This document shows positions 18,401 to 26,239 of a DNA stretch of 64,000 nt, piece after piece. This stretch comes from Chryseobacterium cheonjiense. Its GTDB lineage: Bacteria; Bacteroidota; Bacteroidia; Flavobacteriales; Weeksellaceae. Position 1 is the stretch's first letter, and each line of letters opens with the position of its first letter. A program made the translations under genes and the position numbers. The notes under the pieces are model-generated. The model did not search any database and had not been told where the DNA came from. It worked only from the letters and a program-made list of their open reading frames with translations. Location: positions 186,001 through 250,000 of the forward strand of contig NZ_JABBGF010000004.1 of assembly GCF_012927265.1 (NCBI RefSeq). The letters are read 5' to 3'.

Positions 18401-18862
18401 GAAAGCATAAAGCAGTTTTTAAAACAACGCTTTAGATGGACGTATGGAATTATGCAGATGTTCTGGAAGCAGAAGCATACTTTCCTCAATCCGAAATATA
18501 AAGGTCTGGGATTATGGGCAATGCCGAATATTTTACTGTTTCAGTATATCATTCCGTTTTTTTCGCCACTGGCCGACCTTATCATGTTTTTTGGAATTTT
18601 ATCAGGAAACGGAGAAAGAATATTCAGCTATTATCTCATCTTTCTTTTGGTGGATGCATCCTTAGCCTTAATTGCTTTTGTCATGCAAAGAGAAAAACTG
18701 GTCAATTTACTGTACGTTATTCCGCAGCGTTTTGGCTACAGATGGCTGATGTACATTGTTTTATTCCGAAGCCTGAGACGTGCTTTAAAAGGAGAAATGC
18801 AGTCATGGGGATTTCTGAAACGCACAGGAAACGTAAAAGAATCGCAGTTTCTTAATATTTGA
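15458..18862 (+). CDS. Three-enzyme fusion: GH18-like, NodB polysaccharide deacetylase, GT2 glycosyltransferase
   Basis: A 1,134-residue membrane protein. N-terminal cytoplasmic stretch, one membrane helix (about 24-43), a GH18 chitinase-like domain (about 100-420, catalytic strand GINIDFENI with the acid Glu kept), a NodB deacetylase domain (about 490-700; TFDDGPDETYTP near 500 and the metal motif NHTFTH), two membrane helices, then a processive GT2 domain (about 768-1000; VDDGS, DAD, EDCD and QRFRW) and further C-terminal helices. The last module resembles synthases of beta-1,6-GlcNAc-type polymers, so one protein may make, deacetylate and trim an exopolysaccharide. The start is GTG 15458; no upstream ATG is in frame. 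Substrate is inferred. Confidence 0.88.
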   Translation: MENSKQIFQTDSKKRWRNIQWGSRIFIFVTLLLFLALALMMKWDKNPKIPFKEDYKAVITASKPFLQENKISKEYKGFRSFISEKTMHTNLAKIEKARAERRKNQNKNWQQFPGGIRSAFYVAWDPQSLMSLKRNMRHINLVFPEWFFLDPKTGDLKTNVDNEGYKIIKRSGVTAMPILSNNFEQEFHSEGLGKVLKDPQKRTQLIQKLRQQCLKLNFRGINIDFENIDLDYDEYLIAFMKELSATFKQDNLLVSMDIMTDNDDYNIQKINPYVDYFVLMAYDEYTADSDAGPVSSQKWIEAQTGKILAKTSPGKIILGLGAYGYDWSTNSDDNSSLTYMQAITKASASKAAINFDDNTFNLNYSYKDSKDNTHTVFFNDAASIFNTMRFSSEYPLAGTALWRLGSEDSRIWNFYDKDLTFAGLSNLNLKSLENVKGQTMVDYIGDGEVLDVLNTPHDGKIKMEVDPKEKIITDENYITYPSSYEVKKYGEAPQKDLVLTFDDGPDETYTPQILDVLSKYHVPAAFFLVGLNAEKNLPLVKRIYREGHEIGNHTFTHENVAKVSKERALLEFKLTRLLIECITGHSTILFRAPYNADSEPTTSEEIIPVALARQQNYLDIGENIDPEDWQPGIKADEIVKRVLDGIKQRKGNIILLHDAGGETREETVKALKILIPVLQKQGYHFTNLSTILHKNKAELMPEIPKTRSYYIMQLNLVLAAVIYGVSHFLVALFTIFIGLGLIRLMIMLYWAFSERKKEKKLGEFPVMDAYPKVSIIVPAYNEEVNIVSSLHNLLRQTYPNFDIILVDDGSRDSTYEKAKAEFSGHPKLRILTKTNGGKATALNFGIAQSDAEYVVCIDADTKLEQNAVKYLITRFLNSNPDEKIAAVAGNVKVGNKVNWLTRWQSIEYITSQNFDRLAYANINAITVIPGAIGAFRKSAVTEVGGYSSDTLAEDCDITVKILKKGYTIANENRAVAITEAPESIKQFLKQRFRWTYGIMQMFWKQKHTFLNPKYKGLGLWAMPNILLFQYIIPFFSPLADLIMFFGILSGNGERIFSYYLIFLLVDASLALIAFVMQREKLVNLLYVIPQRFGYRWLMYIVLFRSLRRALKGEMQSWGFLKRTGNVKESQFLNI

Positions 18863-18929
18863 TTAAATTTGTTTTTTAAAAGTAACAAATTAAAATAAAG
18901 TTACACTTATTGTATAAATTGTAATTATA

Positions 18930-20957
18930 ATGAAAAAATTAACGCTTTCTCTACTTTTATTAGGAGGAATTTGTTCGCAGATGGTGAACGCTCAGGCGAC
19001 AGATAAAGGTCTGGACCTTAGCCTGATGGATAAATCAGTACGTCCTCAGGATGACTTTTATAGCTATGTAAGCGGAACATGGATGAAGACCGCTAAAATT
19101 CCTTCCGATAAACCAACTTGGGGAAGTTTCAACAAGCTGGCGGAAGATACGGATAACAACTCAATGACTATTCTGAACTCTCTTTTGAAAGATAAATTTG
19201 CAGACGGTACCGAAGGTAAAAAAATTCAGGACCTGTATGCTACCTATATGAATATCCAAAAGAGAAATGCAGACGGAATCAAGCCAATACAGGCAAACAT
19301 TAACAAGATCGACGCCATTAAAAACCTTAAAGATCTTCAAAATTATTTAACTTCTGTAACCAAAGAAGGCGAAAATACTTTGTACGGTTGGGGAGTTGAT
19401 GCAGATCTGAAAGACTCTAAAATGAATGCCGTTTATTTAGGAAATGCATCGCTTGGATTAGGTAGAGATTACTATCAGAAAGTGAATGATAAAAACACGG
19501 AAGCTCTTGCAGAATATACAAAATATGTAGCTTCTATGCTGAAAGAATTAGGATACAAAAATGCTGACGCGGCTGCAAAAGGTATTGTAGACTACGAAAA
19601 AAGCATTGCTAAAACCTATCTTACCAACGAGCAGAGCCGTGACAATACGCTTCAGTATAACCCAAGAACAATGGCTGAGCTTAAAACATTGGTAAAAGAT
19701 GTCGATCTTCCTGCTTATCTTAAAGCAGTTGGTGTAAATACTGATAAAGTAATCATCGGAGAAATCGGCTACTATAAGGATTTTGATAAACTGGTGAATG
19801 AGAAAAATCTTCCTGTAATCAAAGATTACCTTAAATTCCATATGATCAACGGAAGCGCTTCTTATCTAAGCGAAAAGCTGGGAGATATGAGGTTTGCTTT
19901 TTATGGTAAATATCTGAGAGGTCAGCAGGAGCAGAGAGCATTGAACAAAAGAGGATATGAGCTTATCAACGGGACTTTAGGAGAAGCTTTCGGAAAATTA
20001 TATGTTGAAAAATATTTCCCTGCAGAGGCTAAAGCTCAAATGGTGGAGCTGATCGATTATTTGAAGAAAAGCTTTGCCGTACACATCAACAATTTAGCAT
20101 GGATGTCTTCTACTACCAAGGAAAAGGCAATGCAGAAGTTAAATAAATTCACGGTAAAAGTTGCTTATCCTGATAAATGGAAAGATTATTCTAAATTAAC
20201 GATCGTTCCTGAATCAAAAGGAGGGAATTTATATTCAAATCTTCAGAACATTACAGAATGGCAGTATAGCAAAGATCTGGCTAAAATCGGGAAACCGGTG
20301 GATAAATCAGAATGGGGAATGACTCCGCAAACGGTAAACGCTTACTACAATCCTGTAAACAATGAGATTGTATTCCCTGCAGCCATTCTTCAGCCGCCTT
20401 TCTTTAATCCTAATGCAGACGCAGCGGTGAATTTCGGTGGAATCGGTGCTGTTATCGGTCACGAAATGAGCCACGGATTTGATGACTCGGGAGCACAGTT
20501 CGATGCAGACGGAAACCTTGTAGACTGGTGGACTCCGGAAGATAAAGCCAACTTCGAAAAAGCTACGAAAGCGCTTGCCGCACAGTACGATAAATACGAG
20601 CCGGTAAAAGGAACTTTCGTAAACGGAACCTTTACAAACGGTGAAAACATCGCCGATTTAGGTGGAGTAAATATTGCGTATGATGCACTACAAATGTATC
20701 TTAAAGACAAAGGAAATCCCGGGACTATCAGTGGTTACACACAGGATCAGAGATTCTTCCTAAGCTGGGCAACCGTTTGGAGAACATTATCCAGCGAAAA
20801 ATACATGATCAATCAGGTGAAAACAGACCCGCACTCTCCTGGATATTTCAGAAGTTTCGGACCTCTTACCAATGTTGATGCTTTCTACAAGGCATTCGAT
20901 GTGAAAGAAGGTGACAAGCTTTACAAAAAGCCGGAAGAAAGAATTAAAATCTGGTAA
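18930..20957 (+). CDS. M13 family zinc metallopeptidase (PepO/neprilysin-like), copy 1
   Basis: A 675-residue exported endopeptidase. Signal peptide 1-21 (cut near VNA|Q), M13 N-terminal domain, and C-terminal catalytic domain with zinc motif HEMSH (511-515), third ligand in ENIADLGG, and terminal KKPEERIKIW where the family normally ends in CxVW (here no Cys). NAYYNP and the IVFPAAILQPPFF stretch are family hallmarks. The next gene is a close paralogue. Likely cleaves peptides in the periplasm. A terminator follows, so the two copies are separately transcribed. Confidence 0.93.
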   Translation: MKKLTLSLLLLGGICSQMVNAQATDKGLDLSLMDKSVRPQDDFYSYVSGTWMKTAKIPSDKPTWGSFNKLAEDTDNNSMTILNSLLKDKFADGTEGKKIQDLYATYMNIQKRNADGIKPIQANINKIDAIKNLKDLQNYLTSVTKEGENTLYGWGVDADLKDSKMNAVYLGNASLGLGRDYYQKVNDKNTEALAEYTKYVASMLKELGYKNADAAAKGIVDYEKSIAKTYLTNEQSRDNTLQYNPRTMAELKTLVKDVDLPAYLKAVGVNTDKVIIGEIGYYKDFDKLVNEKNLPVIKDYLKFHMINGSASYLSEKLGDMRFAFYGKYLRGQQEQRALNKRGYELINGTLGEAFGKLYVEKYFPAEAKAQMVELIDYLKKSFAVHINNLAWMSSTTKEKAMQKLNKFTVKVAYPDKWKDYSKLTIVPESKGGNLYSNLQNITEWQYSKDLAKIGKPVDKSEWGMTPQTVNAYYNPVNNEIVFPAAILQPPFFNPNADAAVNFGGIGAVIGHEMSHGFDDSGAQFDADGNLVDWWTPEDKANFEKATKALAAQYDKYEPVKGTFVNGTFTNGENIADLGGVNIAYDALQMYLKDKGNPGTISGYTQDQRFFLSWATVWRTLSSEKYMINQVKTDPHSPGYFRSFGPLTNVDAFYKAFDVKEGDKLYKKPEERIKIW

Positions 20958-20978
20958 CAGCATTTTATCCAAAATAGC

Positions 20979-21007
20979 AACCGTTCAGTAATGAGCGGTT
21001 TTTTTGT
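20979..21007 (+). terminator. Terminator after M13 copy 1
   Basis: Nine-bp stem with one G-U pair (20979-20987 / 20992-21000), loop gtaa, then a T run. Confidence 0.8.
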
Positions 21008-21023
21008 TTTTAGATTTTTTTGG

Positions 21024-21135
21024 AGCTGTTTCGCGCTTTCCGCACTCGCTATTTCTTAGGTTTCGGCGCGGCAGCTTCGCTGCCGCGCCGAAACCTAAGA
21101 AATGAGCTCAGACAAATGCTGCAATCACGGCTAAG
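21024..21135. repeat. Long-hairpin intergenic repeat (family member B)
   Basis: Perfect 25-bp inverted repeat (21051-21075 / 21079-21103), loop ttc, with the same GC-rich core ggcgcggcagc and the same flanks (ctttccgcactcgct on the left; gagctcagacaaatgctgcaatca on the right) as the copy at 1451-1560. The rest of the 508-bp gap up to 21465 holds only the promoter of the next gene. Confidence 0.8.
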
Positions 21136-21425
21136 ATGTCAGTCAATTTTTTCAATATCATGAAGATAGAAATTATCCCTGGTTCAGAAAATCCCTCTAT
21201 CATTTGTTGAGTGAATAGTTTATGCTGATCTTGTCAAAATATCTTTACGAACAAAAAAAATCAACGGAAAAATTTTGAAAAGAACAACTTCGTACTCTTT
21301 GCATTAAATAGTAAAGAATTTGTTGTTTCAGTCAGTCAAAAATCAAATGGTAAGAATATAAAATCTTTATTTACAGGCTTTTTATCAATTATTATTTATC
21401 ACTTATCATTTATAATCAAAATTCG

Positions 21426-21433
21426 TATATTTG
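21426..21433 (+). promoter_or_regulatory. Promoter -7 box of M13 copy 2
   Basis: TATATTTG; predicted leader about 27 nt to ATG 21466. No clear -33 TTG. Confidence 0.5.
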
Positions 21434-21465
21434 GTAAGTTTGTGTAAAATCAAAAAATATTTTTA

Positions 21466-23565
21466 ATGAAAAAGCTAAATATCGGAATACTTGCCTTTTC
21501 GGGGTTGGTATTTTTAAATTCGTGTGGTACGGCTAAAACTGCAGATGCTCAGAAACCAGAAACTATGAAGGAGGTTGCTGCAGAACCGGTGAAAAAAGAG
21601 GAAATAAAAGAAGAAGGGATCAATTTGTCATATATGGATAAGTCGGTTCGTCCGCAGGATGATTTTTTTAGCTACGTGAACGGAAATTGGGTGAAAAACA
21701 CTCAGATCCCGTCCGACAAAGCGAGTTGGGGATCTTTCAATGCTCTGAGAGAAAACGTGGATGATGCTTCTTTAGATATTTTAAATACCATCTTATCAGA
21801 ATCTTATACCGCAGGAACAGAAGGAGAAAAAATCCAGAATCTGTACGCTTCATTTATGGATACCGGTAAAAGAAATGCAGAAGGACTGGCTCCCATTAAA
21901 GCAGATCTTGCTAAAATAGATGCCATAAAAAACCTGAATGACCTCCAGAAATACCTTCTTGAAGCCACGAAATTGGGAGATAATTCTTTCTATGGCTGGA
22001 GAGTAGGAGCAGACATGAAGAATTCTAAGATGAATGCCGTGTATCTCGGCGGCCCTGATCTCGGTCTGGGAAGAGACTACTATCAGAAAGTAAACGAAGC
22101 CAATACCAAAACACTTGCTGAGTACCAATCATATGTTGGGAAACTGTTCGGGGTTTTAAGCTATAAGAATTCAGAAACGGCTGCAAAAAATGTAGTGGAT
22201 TTTGAAAAGCAGCTGGCCAACTATTTATTAACCCTGGAACAAAACAGAGATGCAAATCTAAGATACAATCCTAAGAATGTTTCTGAGCTTCCGGCCCTTG
22301 TTAAAAACGTAAATCTCCAGAAATATCTTAAAGATGCAGGAGTCAATACAGACAGGGTAATTGTTGGTGAGCTGAAATATTATCAGAATATGGATTCTTT
22401 CCTGACTCAAAAAAATCTTCCTTTGGTAAAAGATTATCTAAAATATCATTTAATTAATGGGAATGCCAGCAATTTAGATGAAAACCTGGAACAGATCAGA
22501 TTTGATTTCTATTCAAAATATCTTCAGGGACAAAAAGAACAGCGTCCTATGAACAAGCGCGGACTTTCTCTTGTAAATGGTGTTTTGGGGGAAGCATTCG
22601 GAAAACTGTATGTTGAGAAATATTTCACTCCGGAATCCAAAGCGCAGATGGAAACATATATTGATTATATCTTAAAATCATTTAAGCAGCACATCAATGA
22701 TATGGACTGGATGTCTCCGGCTACAAAAGTAAAAGCTCAGGAAAAATTGTCCAAATTTACAGTCAAAATTGCTTACCCTGACAAATGGAAAGATTATTCC
22801 CAACTGAAAGTAGAATCTCCGAAAGGAGGTGCTACCCTTTATTCCAACCTTCAGAATGTTTCTGCATGGCAGTATCAGAGAAGTCTTGACAAAATCGGGA
22901 AACCGGTTGATAAAACAGAATGGGGAATGACTCCGCAAACAGTAAACGCCTATTACAACGGCTCCAATAACGAAATCGTTTTCCCTGCAGCAATTCTTCA
23001 GCCACCTTTCTATAATCCGAAAGCGGATGCAGCGGTAAACTTTGGTGGAATAGGTGCCGTAATCGGACATGAGATTTCCCACGGATTCGATGACAGTGGT
23101 TCCAGATTCGACGGCGACGGAAACCTTAATAACTGGTGGACGGATGAAGACCGTAAAAACTTCGACGCAAAAGTAGCGCAGCTGGCAGCACAGTACAGTG
23201 CTTATGAACCGGTAAAAGGAAGTTTTGTGAATGGTAAATTTACAAGCGGCGAAAATATCGGGGATCTTGGAGGGGTAGCTGTAGCTTATGATGCACTCCA
23301 GATGTACCTTAAAGACAACGGAAATCCTGGACTCATCAGTGGTTTCACACAGGATCAACGGTTTTTCATGAGCTGGGCAACGGTTTGGAGAACAAAATCT
23401 ACAGATCAGTATATGACCAATCAGGTGAAAACAGATCCGCACTCTCCGGGTGTTTTCAGGGCGTTTGGTCCGTTGGTAAACCAGGATGCATTCATTAAGG
23501 CATTTGATGTAAAGCCGGGCGACAAAATGTATAAAGCTCCGGAAGACAGAATAAAAATTTGGTAA
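21466..23565 (+). CDS. M13 family zinc metallopeptidase, copy 2 (lipoprotein)
   Basis: A 699-residue paralogue of the preceding gene, colinear with it from SYMDKSVRPQDDFFSYVNG to the C-terminal RIKIW. It differs at the front: the signal ends in a lipobox (LNSCG), followed by a Glu/Lys-rich linker of about 30 residues, so this copy is membrane-anchored while copy 1 is not. Zinc motif HEISH starts at His535; ENIGDLGG supplies the third ligand. Own promoter and terminator. Confidence 0.93.
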   Translation: MKKLNIGILAFSGLVFLNSCGTAKTADAQKPETMKEVAAEPVKKEEIKEEGINLSYMDKSVRPQDDFFSYVNGNWVKNTQIPSDKASWGSFNALRENVDDASLDILNTILSESYTAGTEGEKIQNLYASFMDTGKRNAEGLAPIKADLAKIDAIKNLNDLQKYLLEATKLGDNSFYGWRVGADMKNSKMNAVYLGGPDLGLGRDYYQKVNEANTKTLAEYQSYVGKLFGVLSYKNSETAAKNVVDFEKQLANYLLTLEQNRDANLRYNPKNVSELPALVKNVNLQKYLKDAGVNTDRVIVGELKYYQNMDSFLTQKNLPLVKDYLKYHLINGNASNLDENLEQIRFDFYSKYLQGQKEQRPMNKRGLSLVNGVLGEAFGKLYVEKYFTPESKAQMETYIDYILKSFKQHINDMDWMSPATKVKAQEKLSKFTVKIAYPDKWKDYSQLKVESPKGGATLYSNLQNVSAWQYQRSLDKIGKPVDKTEWGMTPQTVNAYYNGSNNEIVFPAAILQPPFYNPKADAAVNFGGIGAVIGHEISHGFDDSGSRFDGDGNLNNWWTDEDRKNFDAKVAQLAAQYSAYEPVKGSFVNGKFTSGENIGDLGGVAVAYDALQMYLKDNGNPGLISGFTQDQRFFMSWATVWRTKSTDQYMTNQVKTDPHSPGVFRAFGPLVNQDAFIKAFDVKPGDKMYKAPEDRIKIW

Positions 23566-23590
23566 ACAGCCAAAAATTGTTAGAAAAGAG

Positions 23591-23618
23591 AAACGCATCA
23601 GAAATGATGCGTTTTTTT
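23591..23618 (+). terminator. Terminator after M13 copy 2
   Basis: Perfect 10-bp stem aaacgcatca/tgatgcgttt with loop gaaa, followed by T residues. Confidence 0.88.
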
Positions 23619-23822
23619 ATTTATTTTTTCATAGATTAGTGACATCGTAAAATGTTGATTTTTGATTAATATTTGTTTATTTAAATTAAATATTAAAGAA
23701 AATTCTTAACAAAATTTTGTATGTTACAGTTTTTTTTTAAATTTAAACATTGGATTGGTCAGCTATTTGATGCTGATAAATACGATTCACACCAAAATAA
23801 AAAATCTCAAAATAACAATAAT

Positions 23823-24269
23823 ATGGCAATGTTTAATTATGGCGTTGGCGGAAACGAAGTGAAAGTGGATGCCAATGAAGCTATTCAGAACATACAGGAG
23901 AATAAGTCATTGATTGTGAGCCAGCTTACTACAGACGAGCCTTACATTCCTGAAATTGTAACAGGATTAAAGACTGTGGAAGACGTCTTCAAACATTTTC
24001 AGCCTTCTGTAAACGTACAGCACGAAACACAAGACGGCAATGTAGTCGAAGAAGAATTCCGTTTTCAGAATCTTGCAGACTTTACCCCCAAAAATCTTAC
24101 CCAGAAATCAGCGTACCTCCAGCAGCTCAGCATGGAGCAGGAGCAGTACAACAAAATCGTACGCCAGCTGAAAACCAACAAAATTCTGCGTAATATGCTC
24201 GAAAACGATCAGACAAGAGCTGCGTTTATCGAGGTATTGAAGGAAGTGGCACAGGAACTTGAAAAATAA
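23823..24269 (+). CDS. tssB: T6SS contractile sheath small subunit TssB
   Basis: Sequence from MAMFNYGVGGNEVKVDA through VDEPYIPEIVTGL-like (here TDEPYIPEIVTGL), the FRFQNLADFTPKNL stretch and the C-terminal LKTNKILRNMLEND matches my memory of the Bacteroidetes T6SS-iii TssB. With TssC it would assemble the contractile sheath in the cytoplasm. The frame is open from ATG 23721 (34 more residues, low complexity with N/K/F runs); I prefer 23823 because family members begin at MAMFNYG. Followed 20 bp later by tssC. Confidence 0.85.
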   Translation: MAMFNYGVGGNEVKVDANEAIQNIQENKSLIVSQLTTDEPYIPEIVTGLKTVEDVFKHFQPSVNVQHETQDGNVVEEEFRFQNLADFTPKNLTQKSAYLQQLSMEQEQYNKIVRQLKTNKILRNMLENDQTRAAFIEVLKEVAQELEK

Positions 24270-24289
24270 TCTAAAGACTTACACTAATC

Positions 24290-25651
24290 ATGGATAGTAA
24301 ATTACAGGCAGCTGAAAACCAACAACAGGGGCAGCAGCAACACGCAGGTCAGCCGAAAGGTAATCCGCTTGCCGAACTCAATAAAATAGGAGGTTTCGGT
24401 TTTGTAGAATCCGTTGTAGACGGTATCGCCAATATGAACCCCACCCGAAAAGCAAGGAAAGAAATATTCCTTACCGACAACAACAAAGAAGAAGAAAGAA
24501 AAGAGCTTCTTCAGAAAATAAATCTCTGGGTAAACCTGCTCGAAAGTAATGATTCTGCTGATAAAATGGCTGAAACATGCAAATCAAAAGCACAGGCAGC
24601 AGACCAGAGTTTAAGATCCAATCTAAAAAACACACTGGATGCTGTACGCCAGCTGGAAACCAGCTACAGAACGGTAGCGCAATTTTACAAAAATACGGAA
24701 CTTGATAAAGTAGACAATGTAAGTATTGTAAATGCAAGTCTCAATCAGGTAGCCGATCTGGATAATCCTATTTTTATCGATGCAATCGCCGAAGAATTCA
24801 AAAATTATTATGACCGTCTTGATCTTCGCGACAACTATTCGATTTTGGCAATTCCAGGATATCTGGGATCCAATAAAGTGATCGAAAAATGGGCGAAAAT
24901 ATGTAATGAAAACAAAGTCATGATGGTGACCGATTTTGCCAACCTCGACAAGCCGGATGATGTTGTAGATCTTTTCCATTCTGCAAATCTTACAGGAGGC
25001 GAGCTGCACAGAAGTAATGTAATCATGACCTGTAACTGGCTTGTAGGCCGTGGAAAAGCGGAAGAAGTAGGAGAAGAAGAAAATGTGGAACTTCCGCCAT
25101 CAACATCATTAGCAGGAAAGATCCACAAAACATTGATGTCTCAGGTGGCAGCAGGAAAAAAGCACGGAAATATCAACGAAGTGGATGCTGTAAAATTTGA
25201 ATTGAAAAAGAGCGAGATTTCCCAGCTTGAAAAAATGGGTCTTGTTCCGATGGTCAATGAATACGGAAAAATCATGGCATTCTCTGCAAAAACTCTTTTC
25301 ACGGGAGACAATATCGGGCTTCAGACTTATTCTGTTGTTCGTGTATTCGATTATGTGACCAAAGTTTTACTGGATTTCCTGAACAGAAGAGCTTTCGAAA
25401 ACTGGAATGCCAAAAATGAAGATGATTTGAGAAGACAAATTGTTCAGTTCCTGGATAACATCAAAGGTCCGGACAAGCTGATTGAAAAGTTTAAGATCGT
25501 TCGTTTTGAGCAGGACAGGGTCAATAAAGACAGGGTTTGGCTGGACATCCGCCTTACACCGTATTTCCCTACGAAAAGTTTTGTGATCAAATTAGACGGT
25601 CATAAAGGAGACGACGGAAATGAATGGGATGCAGAATATTCCCAGGAATAA
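24290..25651 (+). CDS. tssC: T6SS contractile sheath large subunit TssC (DUF5458 type)
   Basis: A 453-residue protein. A Gln-rich N-terminus (about 7-22) precedes NPLAELNKIGGFGFVESVVDG and NPTRKARKEIFLTDN; the central AIPGYLGSN and the C-terminal RIRLTPYFPTKSFVIKLDGHKG-like end (here DIRLTPYFPTKSF) match the Bacteroidetes T6SS-iii large sheath subunit. Forms an operon with tssB and is followed by a terminator. No tube (Hcp), VgrG, baseplate, membrane-complex or ClpV gene is visible in the window. Confidence 0.87.
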   Translation: MDSKLQAAENQQQGQQQHAGQPKGNPLAELNKIGGFGFVESVVDGIANMNPTRKARKEIFLTDNNKEEERKELLQKINLWVNLLESNDSADKMAETCKSKAQAADQSLRSNLKNTLDAVRQLETSYRTVAQFYKNTELDKVDNVSIVNASLNQVADLDNPIFIDAIAEEFKNYYDRLDLRDNYSILAIPGYLGSNKVIEKWAKICNENKVMMVTDFANLDKPDDVVDLFHSANLTGGELHRSNVIMTCNWLVGRGKAEEVGEEENVELPPSTSLAGKIHKTLMSQVAAGKKHGNINEVDAVKFELKKSEISQLEKMGLVPMVNEYGKIMAFSAKTLFTGDNIGLQTYSVVRVFDYVTKVLLDFLNRRAFENWNAKNEDDLRRQIVQFLDNIKGPDKLIEKFKIVRFEQDRVNKDRVWLDIRLTPYFPTKSFVIKLDGHKGDDGNEWDAEYSQE

Positions 25652-25666
25652 AATATTATCATAATA

Positions 25667-25697
25667 AAACCGGTGCTCATACATCGGTTTTTTTTAT
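25667..25697 (+). terminator. Terminator after tssC
   Basis: Nine-bp stem with one G-U pair (25667-25675 / 25682-25690), loop ctcata, then a run of eight T. Confidence 0.85.
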
Positions 25698-25718
25698 CAA
25701 ATCATTAAATATTTCATT

Positions 25719-26171
25719 ATGAAAGGCAGATTATCTTACTTTTTGCCATTGATATTATTGGTTTTCAGTTGTGAAGAGAAAAAACTTCAGAACCAACATA
25801 CAATTGATCTTTTTGCAGATGAAAGACAGGAGGGGAAAGCATATATCATGAAGCCTCAGGAATGTTTTGACGAAAGTGATATGGTGGTTTCTTCGGGTAA
25901 TGTAAAATTGATTGATCAGTCATCAGGACGCGGAAAATCTATTTTTATTTACAGGGTTACTTCGGGCGAAGTGATGAAGACAACGAGAGATTCGGTGGTG
26001 AATTTCCCGGTTCAGTTCCTTTCTAATCAGCGGCTGATGTTTAAAAAAGATTCCATCTCATATATTTATCTCAAAAAGCTTGAGGGCTATCGCTTTATTG
26101 CAAAAGAAATGAATCTGAAATATCAATGGCTTAAGGCGGCTCCCGTATATTCAGCGAAACAGGAAAATTAG
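25719..26171 (+). CDS. Small lipoprotein of unknown function
   Basis: A 150-residue protein: signal peptide with lipobox VFSC (Cys18), then a mature domain containing one further Cys (ECFDESDM) and a basic C-terminus. No recognised family. It sits between tssC and mutY, but the terminator at 25667 separates it from the sheath genes, so a T6SS role is only suggested by position. Confidence 0.6.
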   Translation: MKGRLSYFLPLILLVFSCEEKKLQNQHTIDLFADERQEGKAYIMKPQECFDESDMVVSSGNVKLIDQSSGRGKSIFIYRVTSGEVMKTTRDSVVNFPVQFLSNQRLMFKKDSISYIYLKKLEGYRFIAKEMNLKYQWLKAAPVYSAKQEN

Positions 26172-26173
26172 AT

Positions 26174-26181
26174 TATCTTTG
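26174..26181 (+). promoter_or_regulatory. mutY promoter -7 box
   Basis: TATCTTTG, transcription start about 26187; the mRNA would then include the out-of-frame ATG at 26226 before the mutY TTG. Confidence 0.5.
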
Positions 26182-26239
26182 TACTGCAGATTCATACCTG
26201 TCAGGTTTTGATACAAGCATCAAAAATGAAGACGAACTT

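Noticed and set aside
22678..23598. 306-residue open frame on the reverse strand
   Set aside because: It lies wholly opposite the M13 copy 2 gene, whose zinc motif and family sequence are clear; the antisense frame has no recognisable protein sequence.
23721..23822. 34-residue N-terminal extension of TssB
   Set aside because: Low-complexity sequence before the family start MAMFNYG; kept only as an alternative start because an ATG is present.
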